A stretch of 60,000 bases of DNA from Bolinopsis microptera. Lineage: Eukaryota; Ctenophora; Tentaculata; Lobata; Bolinopsidae. Position numbers and translations under genes: made by a program. Where the stretch lies: positions 312,001 through 372,000 of the forward strand of contig NC_087073.1 in the NCBI RefSeq assembly GCF_026151205.1, given 5' to 3'. Positions 1 through 10,760 of the stretch are shown one piece after another (the stretch's first letter is position 1; every line of letters begins with the position of its first letter). Under the pieces are notes generated by a model. The model was given only the letters and a program-made list of their open reading frames with translations, did no database searches and was not told the origin of the DNA.

Positions 1-328
1 TTGTGACATGGTGATGACTTACTTGTTGGCTTGATTGGGAGGTAGATCATGGTACACTTGTACCCCCCAACCTTTGTGGGACCCCACTGGTTGTTTCTCT
101 TTACATATCCGACATACCACTTTTGAACCCTCAACCTAAATTCAAAATGTTAATGTCAATTTTGAATAGTTTTCAACAATATTTAATCTTTTGTGAGTTT
201 TCGACTTTTAATAGATAATAATTATATTATAGTTTTTTGAGTCCACATTGGCTGGTACTTCGGCCAGTCCCCAACAAAAAAAGAGTCATTTAAATTCCTC
301 TAATTTGTCATAAGAAATATGTTCTTAC
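1..328. other. non-coding left edge
   Basis: No exon or repeat family was recognised here. The stretch lies just 3' of the last visible exon of the minus-strand gene (a donor site is at 323-328 on the minus strand), so it is most likely intron of that gene. Confidence 0.4.
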
Positions 329-3300
329 CCTAAAGTACGCAGGAGGTTGAACATTGCATATTTGTTGCAGAGAAGTAGCATTCATCAAACAGCTTTGAAC
401 ATGTGTTAACGTTAGGAGTGGCGGAAGTGGTGCTGCATGAGCAGGGGTTACGAGTGCTGGTGCTGTCTGTAGCAGAAACAGCTGCCTATCCCTGCTTTGA
501 TTGGCTTGAGGTAATTGTGCACCAACAGCAGGTTGTTGTGCACCAACAGCAGGTTGTTGTGCACCAACAGGAGGTAATTGTGCACCAACAGCAGGTTGTT
601 GTGCAACAACAGGAGGTTGTTGGACAACAACAGCAGGTTGTTGTGCACCAACAGCAGGTTGTTGTGCACCAACAGGAGGTAATTGTGCACCAACAGGAGG
701 TTGTTGTGCATCAACAGGAGGTTGTTGGACAACAACAGGAGGTTGTTGGGCAACAACAGCAGGTTGTTGGACAACAACAGGAGGTTGTTGGACAACAAAA
801 GGAGTAGGTCGGGAACCAGAAGGCTGGATACCGAGTGAAGGAGGTTGGAGGTTCATAGGAGGAGGTTGGGAACCTACTTGAGGTCGTGCTGGCCCCGAAT
901 TTAGTAGGATTGCTTCTTTTAGGATACCATCCATTGCAGATCTCTCGTCCTGATTTTAAATTTTGTCATTTTCAACACAGAAATGTCATAACAGTTGTAA
1001 TTTGTATGATTGAAATTGTTTGCCTAGTGAAAAATCAACTTAACCAAGAACACGCTACACAGTACATGATGTTTGATCCAGAAGAGATGTTCCGAGTAAA
1101 AAGAAAGAAGCCGGCTTTAACACTATTTTCATGTAAACTTGGACGGCATTTCCCTATGATTATTGTCTAAGCCTCTAGGGGTCGTTCACATATTACGAAA
1201 TCAGCAGAGGGGAGTTTCCAAATGATTACGCTAGTGTAATTTTGAAACAATAGCTTAAGCTATGTGTAAAACTGATTACATAGGGAGGGATTTGTCCAAA
1301 AATTGATTACATAATGTGAGAACGACCCCTAGACAATAATTAAAGACCCCCTAGAACCCCCAGTTCAACAACTTATGGAAGGCGCAAACTTAATATTATG
1401 GTAAAAAAGAAAATTAATCATCTACGTTGACATGACAGGAATGGTCCGCGCGCAGTTGTCATCAATCCCGTCCTCCTAATCTTTAAACCTATGACTTACT
1501 TTTATCTGCGACTGTAGCTTGTGGGATAGTGATTTTAGTTCAATCCTTTGAGCCGAGGAGGACTGGCCCTCCGCAATTCCCTCAGCAAGTGTAATCATAG
1601 CTACCACAAGGTCGTCTACTGACTTTGGAGGTCTCAGCATTTTCCTTTTCCCACTCTTCTGGCGCTGAAAGATATTGTAGAGTTGCTTTGCAGGAATTTA
1701 CATTAATAAAACACCATCATTCTCAGAAACGATCAATTTAGCTGATTTCTATTTATCACCACAAGAAGTGCTTTAATTTTATAATTTGTCGGCATTTCAG
1801 TAAACTAGAGCATGGATGAATACAGATGAGCCAACGCTAGCATTATCATAAACTTTTATAAGCTAAAAGCTTATTCGCTAACATTATATTTCTCACCTCG
1901 TCAGGGTAAAGATGTAGCTTGCGGGTAAGTTCAATTTAAAGCTATCAAAACCATGAAAACAGATTTATAACGTAAATTATGTACAGTATAAATATTTAAA
2001 AATTAAAATCCGTACTGTAAAAACCTGTTATAAAATCATATACATTTTTGTTTCTATGAGCGATTTACATTTCAAAAGCAAACAAGAATATTCAATCAAG
2101 ACAATACAGCAGATACAGAAAAGATTGACAGTTAAACACTAAACAGCGTGTAGTTAAGTACAAGTGTACCAGTTGAACAACAACTGACAGTGAAATCATT
2201 CAGCAAAGTTCAATCATAGGAATAATTACTTATTTGATTTGTGACTTACAGTTGCAACGATTTTCCCTTTTCCAGATTTATTTTAATTATCGTGGAAGTA
2301 TGATTATAACATTTTCATCAATCAGCGATTCAGCATGGCATTTTGATTAATATCGAATGCGTTTACATCAGTATCAAACAGCTTAAATCCTAATCACAAA
2401 GAATAAACTGGATGCTGGTCATGAATGCTGGTTGCAAAGCTAAAGCTAAAACCAGTTTTTACGTTAGAATTGCTGGATGCTTTTTCTTACCACTATTTCG
2501 ACATTGTGTCACTTTTATATTCTCTCTGAGTTAAAACAAAACATTATTTGTGCTTGATAACGGTTAGCAGGTTAGAGGTCTTCTTTGCAGTTAAATTCAC
2601 AAGTTTAGAAGTTTTTATCACGGTAAATTCCGGTAAGAAGTAAATATTAAATAAATAATATACTTACAATCTGGTTCACGAGTCTGATTGGTGTGTTATT
2701 AGCAGGGTTGTCGGAGACTGTTGAGCTAGCGACTTGGGAAGTGCTCACTGGCTGTAACAACGAAAACTGCGAATCCATGCTTTGGTTCCCCGAAGGACCG
2801 GCTGTAGGCGATTGGGGGCTACCTGGAGTTGGTTGAAGGACCACTGGATGTGCGTGTCCCGATGAAGCTGGTTGTGGGGCTACTGGATCAGATAGCGCTG
2901 GACTTGATAAAGATGGTGTTGGGACCGTTGGGGCTTTTGCTGTAGATGAGCTTGACCTGCTTACCACAGAAATAATCTGAAGAATTTCTCATTTAAAAGC
3001 AGCACGGAGATTGTGTTGAAAGTTAGTCATTTCCACTAACAACAGGTCTGTTAAACAAAATTATACGACTAAATAAGGACGGGATAAAACGATAAGTTGT
3101 AATTCTTAAGTTTTTTTGTCGTATCAACAATTTGTTCCTTTCAGTTAAAGTTCATAAAAGTCAAGCAAAACAAAAGTACTTACCATGGGGCGAGCAATCA
3201 AATTAAAATGGTCCGACAGTCTCTGGCTCGTTCCTACTCCAAAGGGTGTCCAACTCATAGATTTACCCCTGGAATGAGAAATAATCATGTGATGTGACTT

Positions 3301-3990
3301 TTATCAAATGTCAGAACGGTGAAATGTTTCGATTCTGCTGTAACCGTGGTAACTTTGAAACTCTAGAGTGTTCTTCAATCAGAGAACGGATGGTGATATA
3401 CAGTATACACTATACAGTATGTTTGTACTATATATTATACACGGTGTTTCGAAAGTCTGGATAGGATGTACTTTTTAAATACTTTTGTATCTTTTGGGTC
3501 GTACACTTATAATATTACGTAATCACTGAGGGGGAGGGAGGGCGTTTCTTTGGGATTACGCTTGTTTAATTTGAACGCAATACCTATAATGTGTACAACT
3601 GATTACAGGGGATTAAGGCGGGTTAAATATGGACCAAAAAGGAATACATAATATGTGAACACTGAACAACGTCTAATTGCTATATGGAATCTTTAGTGCT
3701 TAACATTGGATATGTTCGGCCAATGTTTATGTAATATGTTAGTTAATTGTTTGATGATTATTGACAATTGTGTCGCCAATTAGTTCCCCTATTACTTACC
3801 CATGCCTACTCTTTTCATGACTCGTCTTATCGTTCTTCTTTACTCCATCCTTCTTTCTTCCAGCAAAACCACACTCACAAGTAAATTTCATCATAATTCT
3901 TTCATTTTCTGTCCTAAACATTGATTGACCTTTAGAAAATACAGTGTACGAAGCTAACGTCAACATATTATTGATGGTTGAAAACATATA
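329..3990 (-). CDS. multi-exon host gene, unknown S/P/Q-rich protein (partial)
   Basis: Five minus-strand exons can be read from splice sites: 3800 to about 3920 (upper limit uncertain, open to 3987), 3268-3184, 2976-2668, 1664-1500 and 949-329. Every exon ends in GTAAGT or GTAAGA and starts after an AG, and all phases match. For example, two bases at 3801-3800 plus one at 3268 complete a Gly codon, and the next three exons are exactly 103, 55 and 207 codons. The product starts with a short Cys/Lys-rich part (FTCECGFAGRKKDG), continues through SWTPFGVGTSQRLSDHF, then a Ser/Pro-rich exon, a helical exon (SVDDLVVAMITLAEG), and a long exon of QQP(P/A)V(V/G) repeats. An NQSxDxQxxLLQ motif occurs in both the 2668-2976 and 329-949 exons. 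The gene continues past the left edge. I recognise no family; a nuclear or DNA-binding role is only a guess. Confidence 0.6.
517..800 (-). repeat. in-frame coding tandem repeat (QQPPV-type)
   Basis: Units of about 21-24 bp built on GTTGTTG(T/G)(G/A)CA(C/A)CAACAG repeat inside the last visible exon of the minus-strand gene. They encode (V/G)(V/A)QQP(P/A)V. All units preserve the minus-strand frame. The open plus-strand frame over the same bases is a shadow. Confidence 0.8.
1159..1340. mobile_element. MITE, family A (CTAGGGGTCGTTC ends)
   Basis: The ends are inverted repeats: ATTATTGTCTA followed by CTAGGGGTCGTTC on the left, with their complement on the right (GAACGACCCCTAG then ACAATAAT). 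The left end carries an 8-base interruption. The element is under 200 bp, non-coding, and lies in an intron of the minus-strand gene. Related ends occur at about 3496-3668 and 10761-11970. Confidence 0.7.
3496..3668. mobile_element. diverged MITE, family A
   Basis: The left end reads GGGTCGTACACTTATAATATTACGTAATCA-like sequence and the right end reads ATACATAATATGTGAACACTGAAC. Both resemble the family A ends but have many mismatches. The size matches the 1159-1340 copy. It lies in an intron of the minus-strand gene. Confidence 0.5.
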
Positions 3991-5640
3991 TGGTAGAAAG
4001 CAAACTCCATTTACGGACGTGAGGAGAGTAAGGACTCCTCAATAGTCAATAACTACATTAAATACATTCCTTCTGTATCATACTGAATAAAACTAATTAC
4101 GAAAACAAAACTTACTAAACCTAATACTCAGTACTCAAGTTTGAGGGTCCATATAGGGATGGATTATATGTAAAATCCGGATTGGAATATTATTTACGAG
4201 TAGAATGGTTGAAATTCTTTCTTAGGTAAATTTCTATTGATCCCGTTTGATGCGACAAGGAAAAGGCTTATATCAGGTAAGAAACTATTCAACGGTTCAA
4301 TGTTACAACATCATATTCATGATATCATATTATTTGTTATAATTGGTAGTGTTGAAAGTATTAAAACTGAAGAATATGCAAAGATATTGTCGTTGACGTA
4401 TAATGAACACGTGTAACTTGTCTTAAAACACGTATGCTTTTGAAGTTGATCAGTTTCAGAAATACTGACAATTATATCTGAAAATGTATCACTCTTGTAT
4501 AAATGTAAATAACAGGCTGAATTTAACATCTAAAAGTTTCGTAAAGTTACAGTTCTTTAACTGCCTAATAATCCTTAGTAATACGGTAATATCAGATTTG
4601 TTGTCACGTTAAAGGAGAACATTGTATGTGATATGATACTCCTACAGTTTTGAAATATTTAAAAGTTCTAAATGAAAACAACCACTAAATTAAGATCAAA
4701 CTTTAACATAGATTTCGCTGCTTAATAACAATTAACAGAACAATCAAAACCCCGATTTAACGCAAACTCCAACTAAAGGCATCTTATTATTTCCCCTAAA
4801 CTATAAATTGGGGGTTATTTTCTGTGTTGACAGCTGGCGAAATGTTTCAGTCTATTAATGGATCTGAAGACAAAACACACCATCTCCTAACAATTCGATT
4901 ACCACCGAGATATGCGTTTTTATCATCTCTTTGGGTTGGAGAGGTAGCTAGGCAAGGAAGTGTAATTGGAGGGGAAGCTTGCCTGGGCGAGGGTTCACTC
5001 GTAATATCAATCGTTAGTTCCTGAAATTTGTTTTGGGTTAATTATCGATGAACAATCGGCCAATCGAGATTCAATTACCCGTCCGTCAGAAAGTCAAAAT
5101 TAGAAGATATTATTAAACGCTTATTTGATATAACTAACATGAAATAGGAGAATTCATATAATAGCTAATCAATTCAGCGGCCAATTTTTGATTTCTCTTC
5201 ATGTTTGATCCATCCCACTACCGCAGTGATCGATATCCATCAGATTAACAGGTTACACATCCGCTATCAATGCCACTTCCTGTTAAAAGACAGTTAAAAT
5301 AGAAATCGATACCGAAAACGTTGCATTTTAACCGAGAAGAGCAGCTTCGAGCACACAACCCACGTGGATGCTATTTTTAGACGTTCTTCAGCACAGGAAC
5401 CCGTTTGCTGAAGAACCAAGGCAAATAGAATACAGGTAACTGTGCGCGGCTTGACGCGCATCAGGAACCTGTTGCGCGTTTTGCGCCAAAGTTTATACTT
5501 AATATCGATATGTCTGTCGCGTTTTCCACTAAAAAAATTCCAAATTACATTTTTTTCCAAATTATTTTTTACCACGTGTGAAGTGATTTCTGGCATTTAT
5601 CTTAATAGTGCAGGTGAAAGGTGGCAAATTGAGCAAAAAA
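3991..5640. other. mostly non-coding; one possible extra exon
   Basis: No confident gene. A minus-strand stretch from 5022 down to about 4850 stays open after a good acceptor (AAATTTCAG then GAACTAACG) and could be an earlier exon of the left-edge gene, but no good donor confirms it. Bases 4320-4366 match the 3'-UTR-like sequence at 20473-20520 (TAGTGTTGAAAGTATTAAAAC), so they are probably a small LINE 3' fragment. Confidence 0.35.
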
Positions 5641-5643
5641 ACG

Positions 5644-7155
5644 TTAAAATGAAGATTCAAACATTATTTTAGGCAAGATTTTGCTAAGAACCTGGTTCCT
5701 GGGTTCTCGACTTTCTAGCGGTGGGGCCCCAGTCCTATTTAGGTGCAGCATGTCGGGTTGCCCATGCCTGTCAAACTGCTTAGACAGTTCCCAGGCAAGG
5801 ACATTGTTCTGTGCAAACTGCATAAAACCATCAACAAGCTGAACACCCTTACAGGTCTGAGGCAAGTCGAAGTGAATAGCCCTGTTAAATGTATCAACCT
5901 TTTCGTTCAGTAACATATCCTTAGTGGGTAATAATCTACAGACAGATACGGAAGTGTTAGGGCTAAGTTTCTGTATCTGTTTAACTTTCAGCTTTAGTTT
6001 CTGGTAAATATCAACAATATCAGACTGACTCTTAACATCAGGCTGCTTCACATCGTTGATCCCGCACAACAAAACAACATTAGCGTAACCCATGCAGGAT
6101 TTGGGATCAATGTCATCAATTCTGGGTGACCAGAATTTCCATCCTGGCATAAGCTCGCCAAACGTGCTCCTCTTGCAAGATCCGAAGCGTAACATACCTG
6201 TATTCGAGTCGCCCATAATACATGTGGAGTTTTTGTTTCTCCAATCTACAGATCTAAAAGTTAAGCTATATCTGATTCCAGCATCAATTGAATTTACATC
6301 TATCATATGATCAAATACTTCTTGCGATCTACGGGTCATATGGTAGAGTGATCTGTTTGGACAAGCCAATGTTGTCTCAACACCTGTTAACTTCTCTATA
6401 AACTTTATATCACACGATTGGCCAAGAGATAGAGTTAATATAGAGGATTCCGGATTGATAGTGATCTCACGATCAGAGTGGCGAGGGAGGTAGCTGGTCG
6501 GTCCATCATACCAGTTGATTAAGCATGAGTTTATGATGGGGGCACTAAGTTCGCCTGAGTCAGAGTTTGTAGAGTTAGATATTTCTGTTTGAACTTTGTT
6601 TATTTTCTCAAAAAGGGGTTTAAGTTCTTCTGGAATGGGAGGGACATTATCAGATGATTTTGATCCCATATATTCATAAGGGACACCTACTGAGTGAACT
6701 GAGTGGCCATTTTCAGGCTTGAATTCAGAGCAGGATTCAAGAAAGTTAGTAAGTGTATTGGCCTCCTCTGTTGTAATGAAGTCTGACATATTGTCTGAAG
6801 CATGAATCTGGCTATGAGGAATAGACTGCTCTGGGACAGGTGGGATTGGAGGACACGTTATTTGTGCAGGACAAGGAAGCAATGATGGGGTAGGGGTGAT
6901 GGAGGGGCCAGGATGCTGCAAGGATTGGATGGAGCTGATGGACTCTTTAAGTTCATTAATGCCTGCAGTTACATGAGGTTCATTTGCACTGAGGGCTGTT
7001 AGTTGCTCAGAGATGTTCGCTAGAAGATTCTCAGATGACTTAATCTGAGAATGAAGTATAAAGAAATTTTTAATTAGCACTGTATAGTTTTTAAGATATT
7101 TATAGCTTATTATAACCATTGACACAAAGGCCATAATCTTTCGCCAGCTCTCCAA
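5644..7155 (-). CDS. LINE ORF1 fragment: AlkB-like dioxygenase + SGNH esterase
   Basis: A 503-codon intact frame. Real homology begins near residue 38; the hydrophobic first residues look like read-in from flanking DNA. Order: short coiled coil (about 38-80), Pro-rich linker (82-115), AlkB-type 2OG-Fe(II) oxygenase (about 130-303), SGNH hydrolase (about 311-495). The oxygenase keeps H226-x-D228, distal H283, and R295/R301 in RYSLTFR. The esterase keeps GDS at 315-317, GIND at 365-368, and D468-x-x-H471. This matches the domain order of the intact ORF1 at 18252-20312 but is strongly diverged. No ORF2 follows it. It could be a truncated retroelement, a non-autonomous element, or a domesticated copy; truncation is the simplest reading. 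Confidence 0.8.
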   Translation of the reverse strand: MESWRKIMAFVSMVIISYKYLKNYTVLIKNFFILHSQIKSSENLLANISEQLTALSANEPHVTAGINELKESISSIQSLQHPGPSITPTPSLLPCPAQITCPPIPPVPEQSIPHSQIHASDNMSDFITTEEANTLTNFLESCSEFKPENGHSVHSVGVPYEYMGSKSSDNVPPIPEELKPLFEKINKVQTEISNSTNSDSGELSAPIINSCLINWYDGPTSYLPRHSDREITINPESSILTLSLGQSCDIKFIEKLTGVETTLACPNRSLYHMTRRSQEVFDHMIDVNSIDAGIRYSLTFRSVDWRNKNSTCIMGDSNTGMLRFGSCKRSTFGELMPGWKFWSPRIDDIDPKSCMGYANVVLLCGINDVKQPDVKSQSDIVDIYQKLKLKVKQIQKLSPNTSVSVCRLLPTKDMLLNEKVDTFNRAIHFDLPQTCKGVQLVDGFMQFAQNNVLAWELSKQFDRHGQPDMLHLNRTGAPPLESREPRNQVLSKILPKIMFESSF

Positions 7156-7541
7156 TATCCACCATGAAGCTGCATTTTATATCCTACACAATATAAACTA
7201 AAGTATGTTTTAGTGTAGACTTTTTGTCACAACAAGACTGCAACCTATAGTAACAACTATTACAAACAGAACCCCTACGTCAACTAAAAAATTTCTTCTA
7301 GTCCTAATATGAGCCTTGTCTCTAAAAACCTAACTGAACTAGCGTTTCGGTGTGTGCAAAAGCTTCAGGCACGCGCATTCCTTGCCCCGTTAGTTACCTG
7401 TCCTTCCAAACCCAAACTAGCAGTCAAGGACAAAAAGCCATACACCAAATGGGCATTATATTTTATGAATTGTTTTACATCTTTTTATTCTGTAAAATGT
7501 GCTAAAATTAAATTTCTTGTTTCATTGAAAAATTTCTTGTT
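7156..7541. other. spacer splitting two ORF1 pieces
   Basis: Non-coding, AT-rich. It separates the PHD-containing piece (7542-8255) from the AlkB/esterase piece, both on the minus strand. A roughly 19-base unit, AAATTTCTTGTTTCATTGA, is duplicated in tandem at 7510-7548, exactly where the PHD piece ends. The spacer may be an insertion, or the two pieces may come from different copies. Confidence 0.5.
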
Positions 7542-8255
7542 TCATTGAGATGCATGTACTGGCTCTGGAGTTGGTCGTGATGTAAGGAGTTTGAGGTCAT
7601 GCTGAAGTTCATTAATCTTGACATTGAGTGCATCTAATGATTTGTCACAGGAGATGATATCAGTGTTGTGGCCTTTGAGGGAGTTCTCATGGAGCAGTAG
7701 GTGCTGAAGACGTGTGTCAAACTGAGAGAGTGTCTCGATGTGGTTACTGAACTGTTCAAAATTGATTTTGTCAAGTTGAGCACAACATTTTGACATATCT
7801 TGGAGTTTAGATTGTGCCAAGCTTGATTCGCACTCTATATTCGTCTGTTGAAGGGAAAGAGTGTTACGACAGATGTGACAGACATCCACAACCGTAGAAA
7901 CTGTGGGGATTGGTGAGACATAACAGAACGGACAAAGGTATTCTTTCAGTTTGTTGATTGCCTTCTCTTCCAGACCCTTCAACCCCACACACTCTAAATG
8001 CCACCATTGACTGCATTGACTACAGTCTAACTTCCAGGATCCAAGAGATTTATTACAGGGACAGGCGTCCTTGTTTCTATGTGAATTCTTAAGTTTGGGG
8101 AGTTGCTGAGTGGTGGAGGATTCAATGGGACATGAATCATCAGCAGGAAGGGATGCTGAGGCATCAGGTGTTCCAGCTACTGGTTTCGATTTTTTCTTGG
8201 ATGGGAGGCTGTCCAAAGTGTTTTTCCTTATTACTGATATAACTGGTACCTTCAA
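7542..8255 (-). CDS. LINE ORF1 N-terminal fragment: PHD finger + coiled coil
   Basis: A 237-codon frame. It holds a PHD-type zinc finger (CPC...CSQCSQWWHLECVGLKG...CPFCYV, about residues 64-112), the same pattern as the PHD finger in the ORF1 at 18252-20312. A long helical, Leu/Asn-rich coiled coil (about 140-225) follows, ending just after a short Pro patch (SRPTPEPVHASQ). This is the expected N-terminal half of a PHD/AlkB/esterase ORF1. The other half, 5644-7155, lies downstream after a 386-bp break. The start is uncertain because sequence above about 8260 belongs to another LINE. Confidence 0.7.
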   Translation of the reverse strand: MKVPVISVIRKNTLDSLPSKKKSKPVAGTPDASASLPADDSCPIESSTTQQLPKLKNSHRNKDACPCNKSLGSWKLDCSQCSQWWHLECVGLKGLEEKAINKLKEYLCPFCYVSPIPTVSTVVDVCHICRNTLSLQQTNIECESSLAQSKLQDMSKCCAQLDKINFEQFSNHIETLSQFDTRLQHLLLHENSLKGHNTDIISCDKSLDALNVKINELQHDLKLLTSRPTPEPVHASQ

Positions 8256-8265
8256 TTCTTGTTAA

Positions 8266-8658
8266 AACTTCTTTCGAAACATTCCAAAAATGAAAGTCAT
8301 TTATAATACATTTAGAAATCATATTCTTTTTAAAACTTTCCAATCCAATTTTAAAACTCAAAACTGTCAAGCAGTTCTTCACCTCCGAAGGGAGTTTGTT
8401 CCAATGAGGAACAACCCGCTCTGGAACTACTGGAAGAAAAGAACACTGAAGATTCTTGACCTTTGTCACACTCTTACTACATCTATTGGATGAAACCAGA
8501 TTAAGACCTGATCTGCTTGGTCTGAACAAGTCTGAACCATAATCAGTCAAGCCATTAATAACCTCAAAAGCTTCAATAAGGTCCCCACGTATTCGCCGCT
8601 CTGCCAGCGTTGTCAAATTAAGGATTTCCAGTCTACGGCTGTAAGGAAGAGTACCCAC
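8266..8658 (-). pseudogene. CR1/L2-like LINE ORF2 C-terminus, 5'-truncated
   Basis: Reads LPYSRRLEILNLTTLAERR, then RGDLIEAFEVINGL and later VVPHWNKLPSEVKN with SFKIGLESFKKN. This is the usual C-terminal tail of CR1/L2-type polymerases after the reverse transcriptase. The RT and endonuclease are absent upstream. The open frame runs on to 8164, but the part after about 8266 overlaps the PHD ORF in another frame and is not real. The element's 3' end therefore abuts the start of the PHD fragment. Confidence 0.75.
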
Positions 8659-8659
8659 C

Positions 8660-10009
8660 TCATCAATCAGACGGTTGCAGCCAGCAGTAAATGCAAATTA
8701 AAAATAAATAAATTCCCTCTACATATTTCCGATCAGAACATTTTCGGTTATATTCACTGTCATGTTGATATATTAGGAAAACAAATTTTAGGAAAACAAA
8801 TTTAAATTTTGGTATTTATTAATAACAATCAAAACATATCATATCATAAAAATAAAGCCGCGCGTTGGTTGACTGCCTCAGCACTCAGTAAGGTGAATAA
8901 TTTAAGCTTGAAGGTACCCCGCGCATTTACAGAACCTCATGCGGCGATCACATGATCACGAGAACCTGTGAGCACCAAATTTAATTTAAAGTTTATTATA
9001 GAAATCATACATCACTACGAGTTACTCATGCTTTTGAATTATAGGAGTGCGGATTGTCATGTATTTCATTCATTCATACTTAATCGGTTTAAAGCTGTAT
9101 TCTTAGTAACTTAGAACTCACTATTGTTTAAACTATGAAAGCAGAACGTTGGAGGACTTCGCCGCTTCAACGCGCCGCGCGAACTAGCATTCTTGCTTCG
9201 CATCGAAGCATCGCCGATCGTTGCTCTGCTTCGCAGAGCAACGATCTCGATGGGTTGACATCGTCAATCAACAACAATTATTGCTCTTAGAGGAGGAAGA
9301 GAGATAAAAAGTTGTAGTGTAGTTAAAATATCAGATTTAGATATTAATTTAGAGCCAAAATTGAATTTGCTACTTTTACTAATACTACAAAGGGTTTTTA
9401 TGAAATTTTATATAGGGTCATTTTTATATTATGTGTATATTGTTTGATTACCTGGGGACCCCAGGCTATTATGTTCATAAACATAGCCTGGCGTAATTGA
9501 ACCCTCTAAAAGGCGCAAATAGGCTCGTTTATGCGATTTCACAATCAAATAATCATATTTTACAATCTAACTCAGCGCGCGGCTCTTGTAGCGAATACGT
9601 CACTTCTTTTTTATTGGTAGTTGGCGTGCACGTGATATTTTGCGCGACTGTAATCGGTTCTGAACGATCACGTGAATGCAAGTCACGTGCGCTCTAACAT
9701 CCAATGAGCATTCGCACTTTTTTCAGGGCGATGGAGATCGTAATTCACTCAGCCCGAATAAAGATTCGGCGGAATGACAGGCTGAGACCCGCCCATGAGT
9801 AAATTGTTTGAATATGACTTCTCTTGTATGTAATGGCAATAAACGTTTGTTTCCCTTCAAATTTGGTTTTTATTAAAGATTGTTGTTGAGATTGTTGCTT
9901 TCCTTTACAAAGCAACAGCCTCGAAGTAAAGGATGCGGTATCGTTAATTTAAAAGATTTATGAATGATAAAGGTTGACATTTGTATTTTAAACAATAAAC
10001 GGTATATTG
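8660..10009. other. non-coding; hairpins and CACGTG-rich patch
   Basis: No gene seen. Bases 9600-9700 carry several CACGTG/TCACGTG words. Bases 9459-9491 form an imperfect hairpin around CCAGGCTAT. Bases 9740-9870 end in AATAAACG and could be a retroposon tail, but I cannot assign a family. Confidence 0.35.
9195..9246. repeat. two adjacent perfect hairpins
   Basis: GCTTCG-CAT-CGAAGC at 9195-9209 is followed by a 14-bp perfect stem at 9216-9229/9233-9246 (GATCGTTGCTCTGC) with a 3-base TTC loop. The surrounding sequence is GC-rich, unlike its AT-rich neighbours. Confidence 0.75.
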
Positions 10010-10011
10010 TA

Positions 10012-10720
10012 CATGGTGGGCCAAAAGTCACTGGACATACGTTTGCCTTAATATAACAGCTCAGTCACTGAGTGACCAATTGAAATTATTCTTTCTGGTA
10101 CGACTTTTTTCAAATTGAAAAATATTCGAGTTCATTTTTTTGATATGAAGGTTCATTTTTGCATTAATATGATAGTTTGGATAGTCGGATCGAGCTAAAT
10201 TTTATTGAATTGTGTTTGGCCGAGATACGAAACATAACGAGTTTATTCATTACGTGTGATCAGGTGATTGGCTCACCTGATCACGTGATAAGGTCAAGGT
10301 CACCCTGTTAACCACCCCATTAAACATTATGGGTATTGTTAAGGCTGCCCAATTAAGGTGTCATGTTTTGGTGTCACATAATAACCCAGTCAATTTTGTT
10401 AACGAGATACACAACATGCTTGATAACTTCGTCATTTCTGATCTGTTTTACACCATTTTTTCAGATCAGATGCAACATTTAATAATCTACTGTCTCTGAA
10501 GAAATCAGGCGTCCAACATGTTCAGAGAGAATAATATAGGTGTTTTAATTTTGAATGGGTGTGGTCTAAGATATTCGAATTTTCAAATTTTGACGACGGA
10601 ATCCTCGAACCAGAAGGTACAGTATGCTATCTGCAAAGCAACAGCTCTCAAATATAAAACACGGCGGAGCTATTAAAGTATTAAGGCCAAGGTATGTCCA
10701 GTGACTTTTGGCCCACCCTG
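10012..10720. mobile_element. Tc1/mariner-type MITE with TA target duplication
   Basis: The terminal inverted repeats are about 36 bp. The left end reads GGTGGGCCAAAAGTCACTGG then ACATACGTTTGCCTTAAT; the right end is its near-perfect complement. The element is flanked by TA on both sides (10010-10011 and 10721-10722), the target preference of Tc1/mariner transposases. No transposase frame lies inside, so it is non-autonomous. Confidence 0.85.
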
Positions 10721-10760
10721 TAGTTCATAGTTTAATTTCAATCTGACGCGCCCTGCTAAA

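Noticed and set aside
4824-5024. Plus-strand 66-codon frame as a gene
   Set aside because: It has no homology, splice context or neighbours; the minus strand of the same bases is at least as exon-like.
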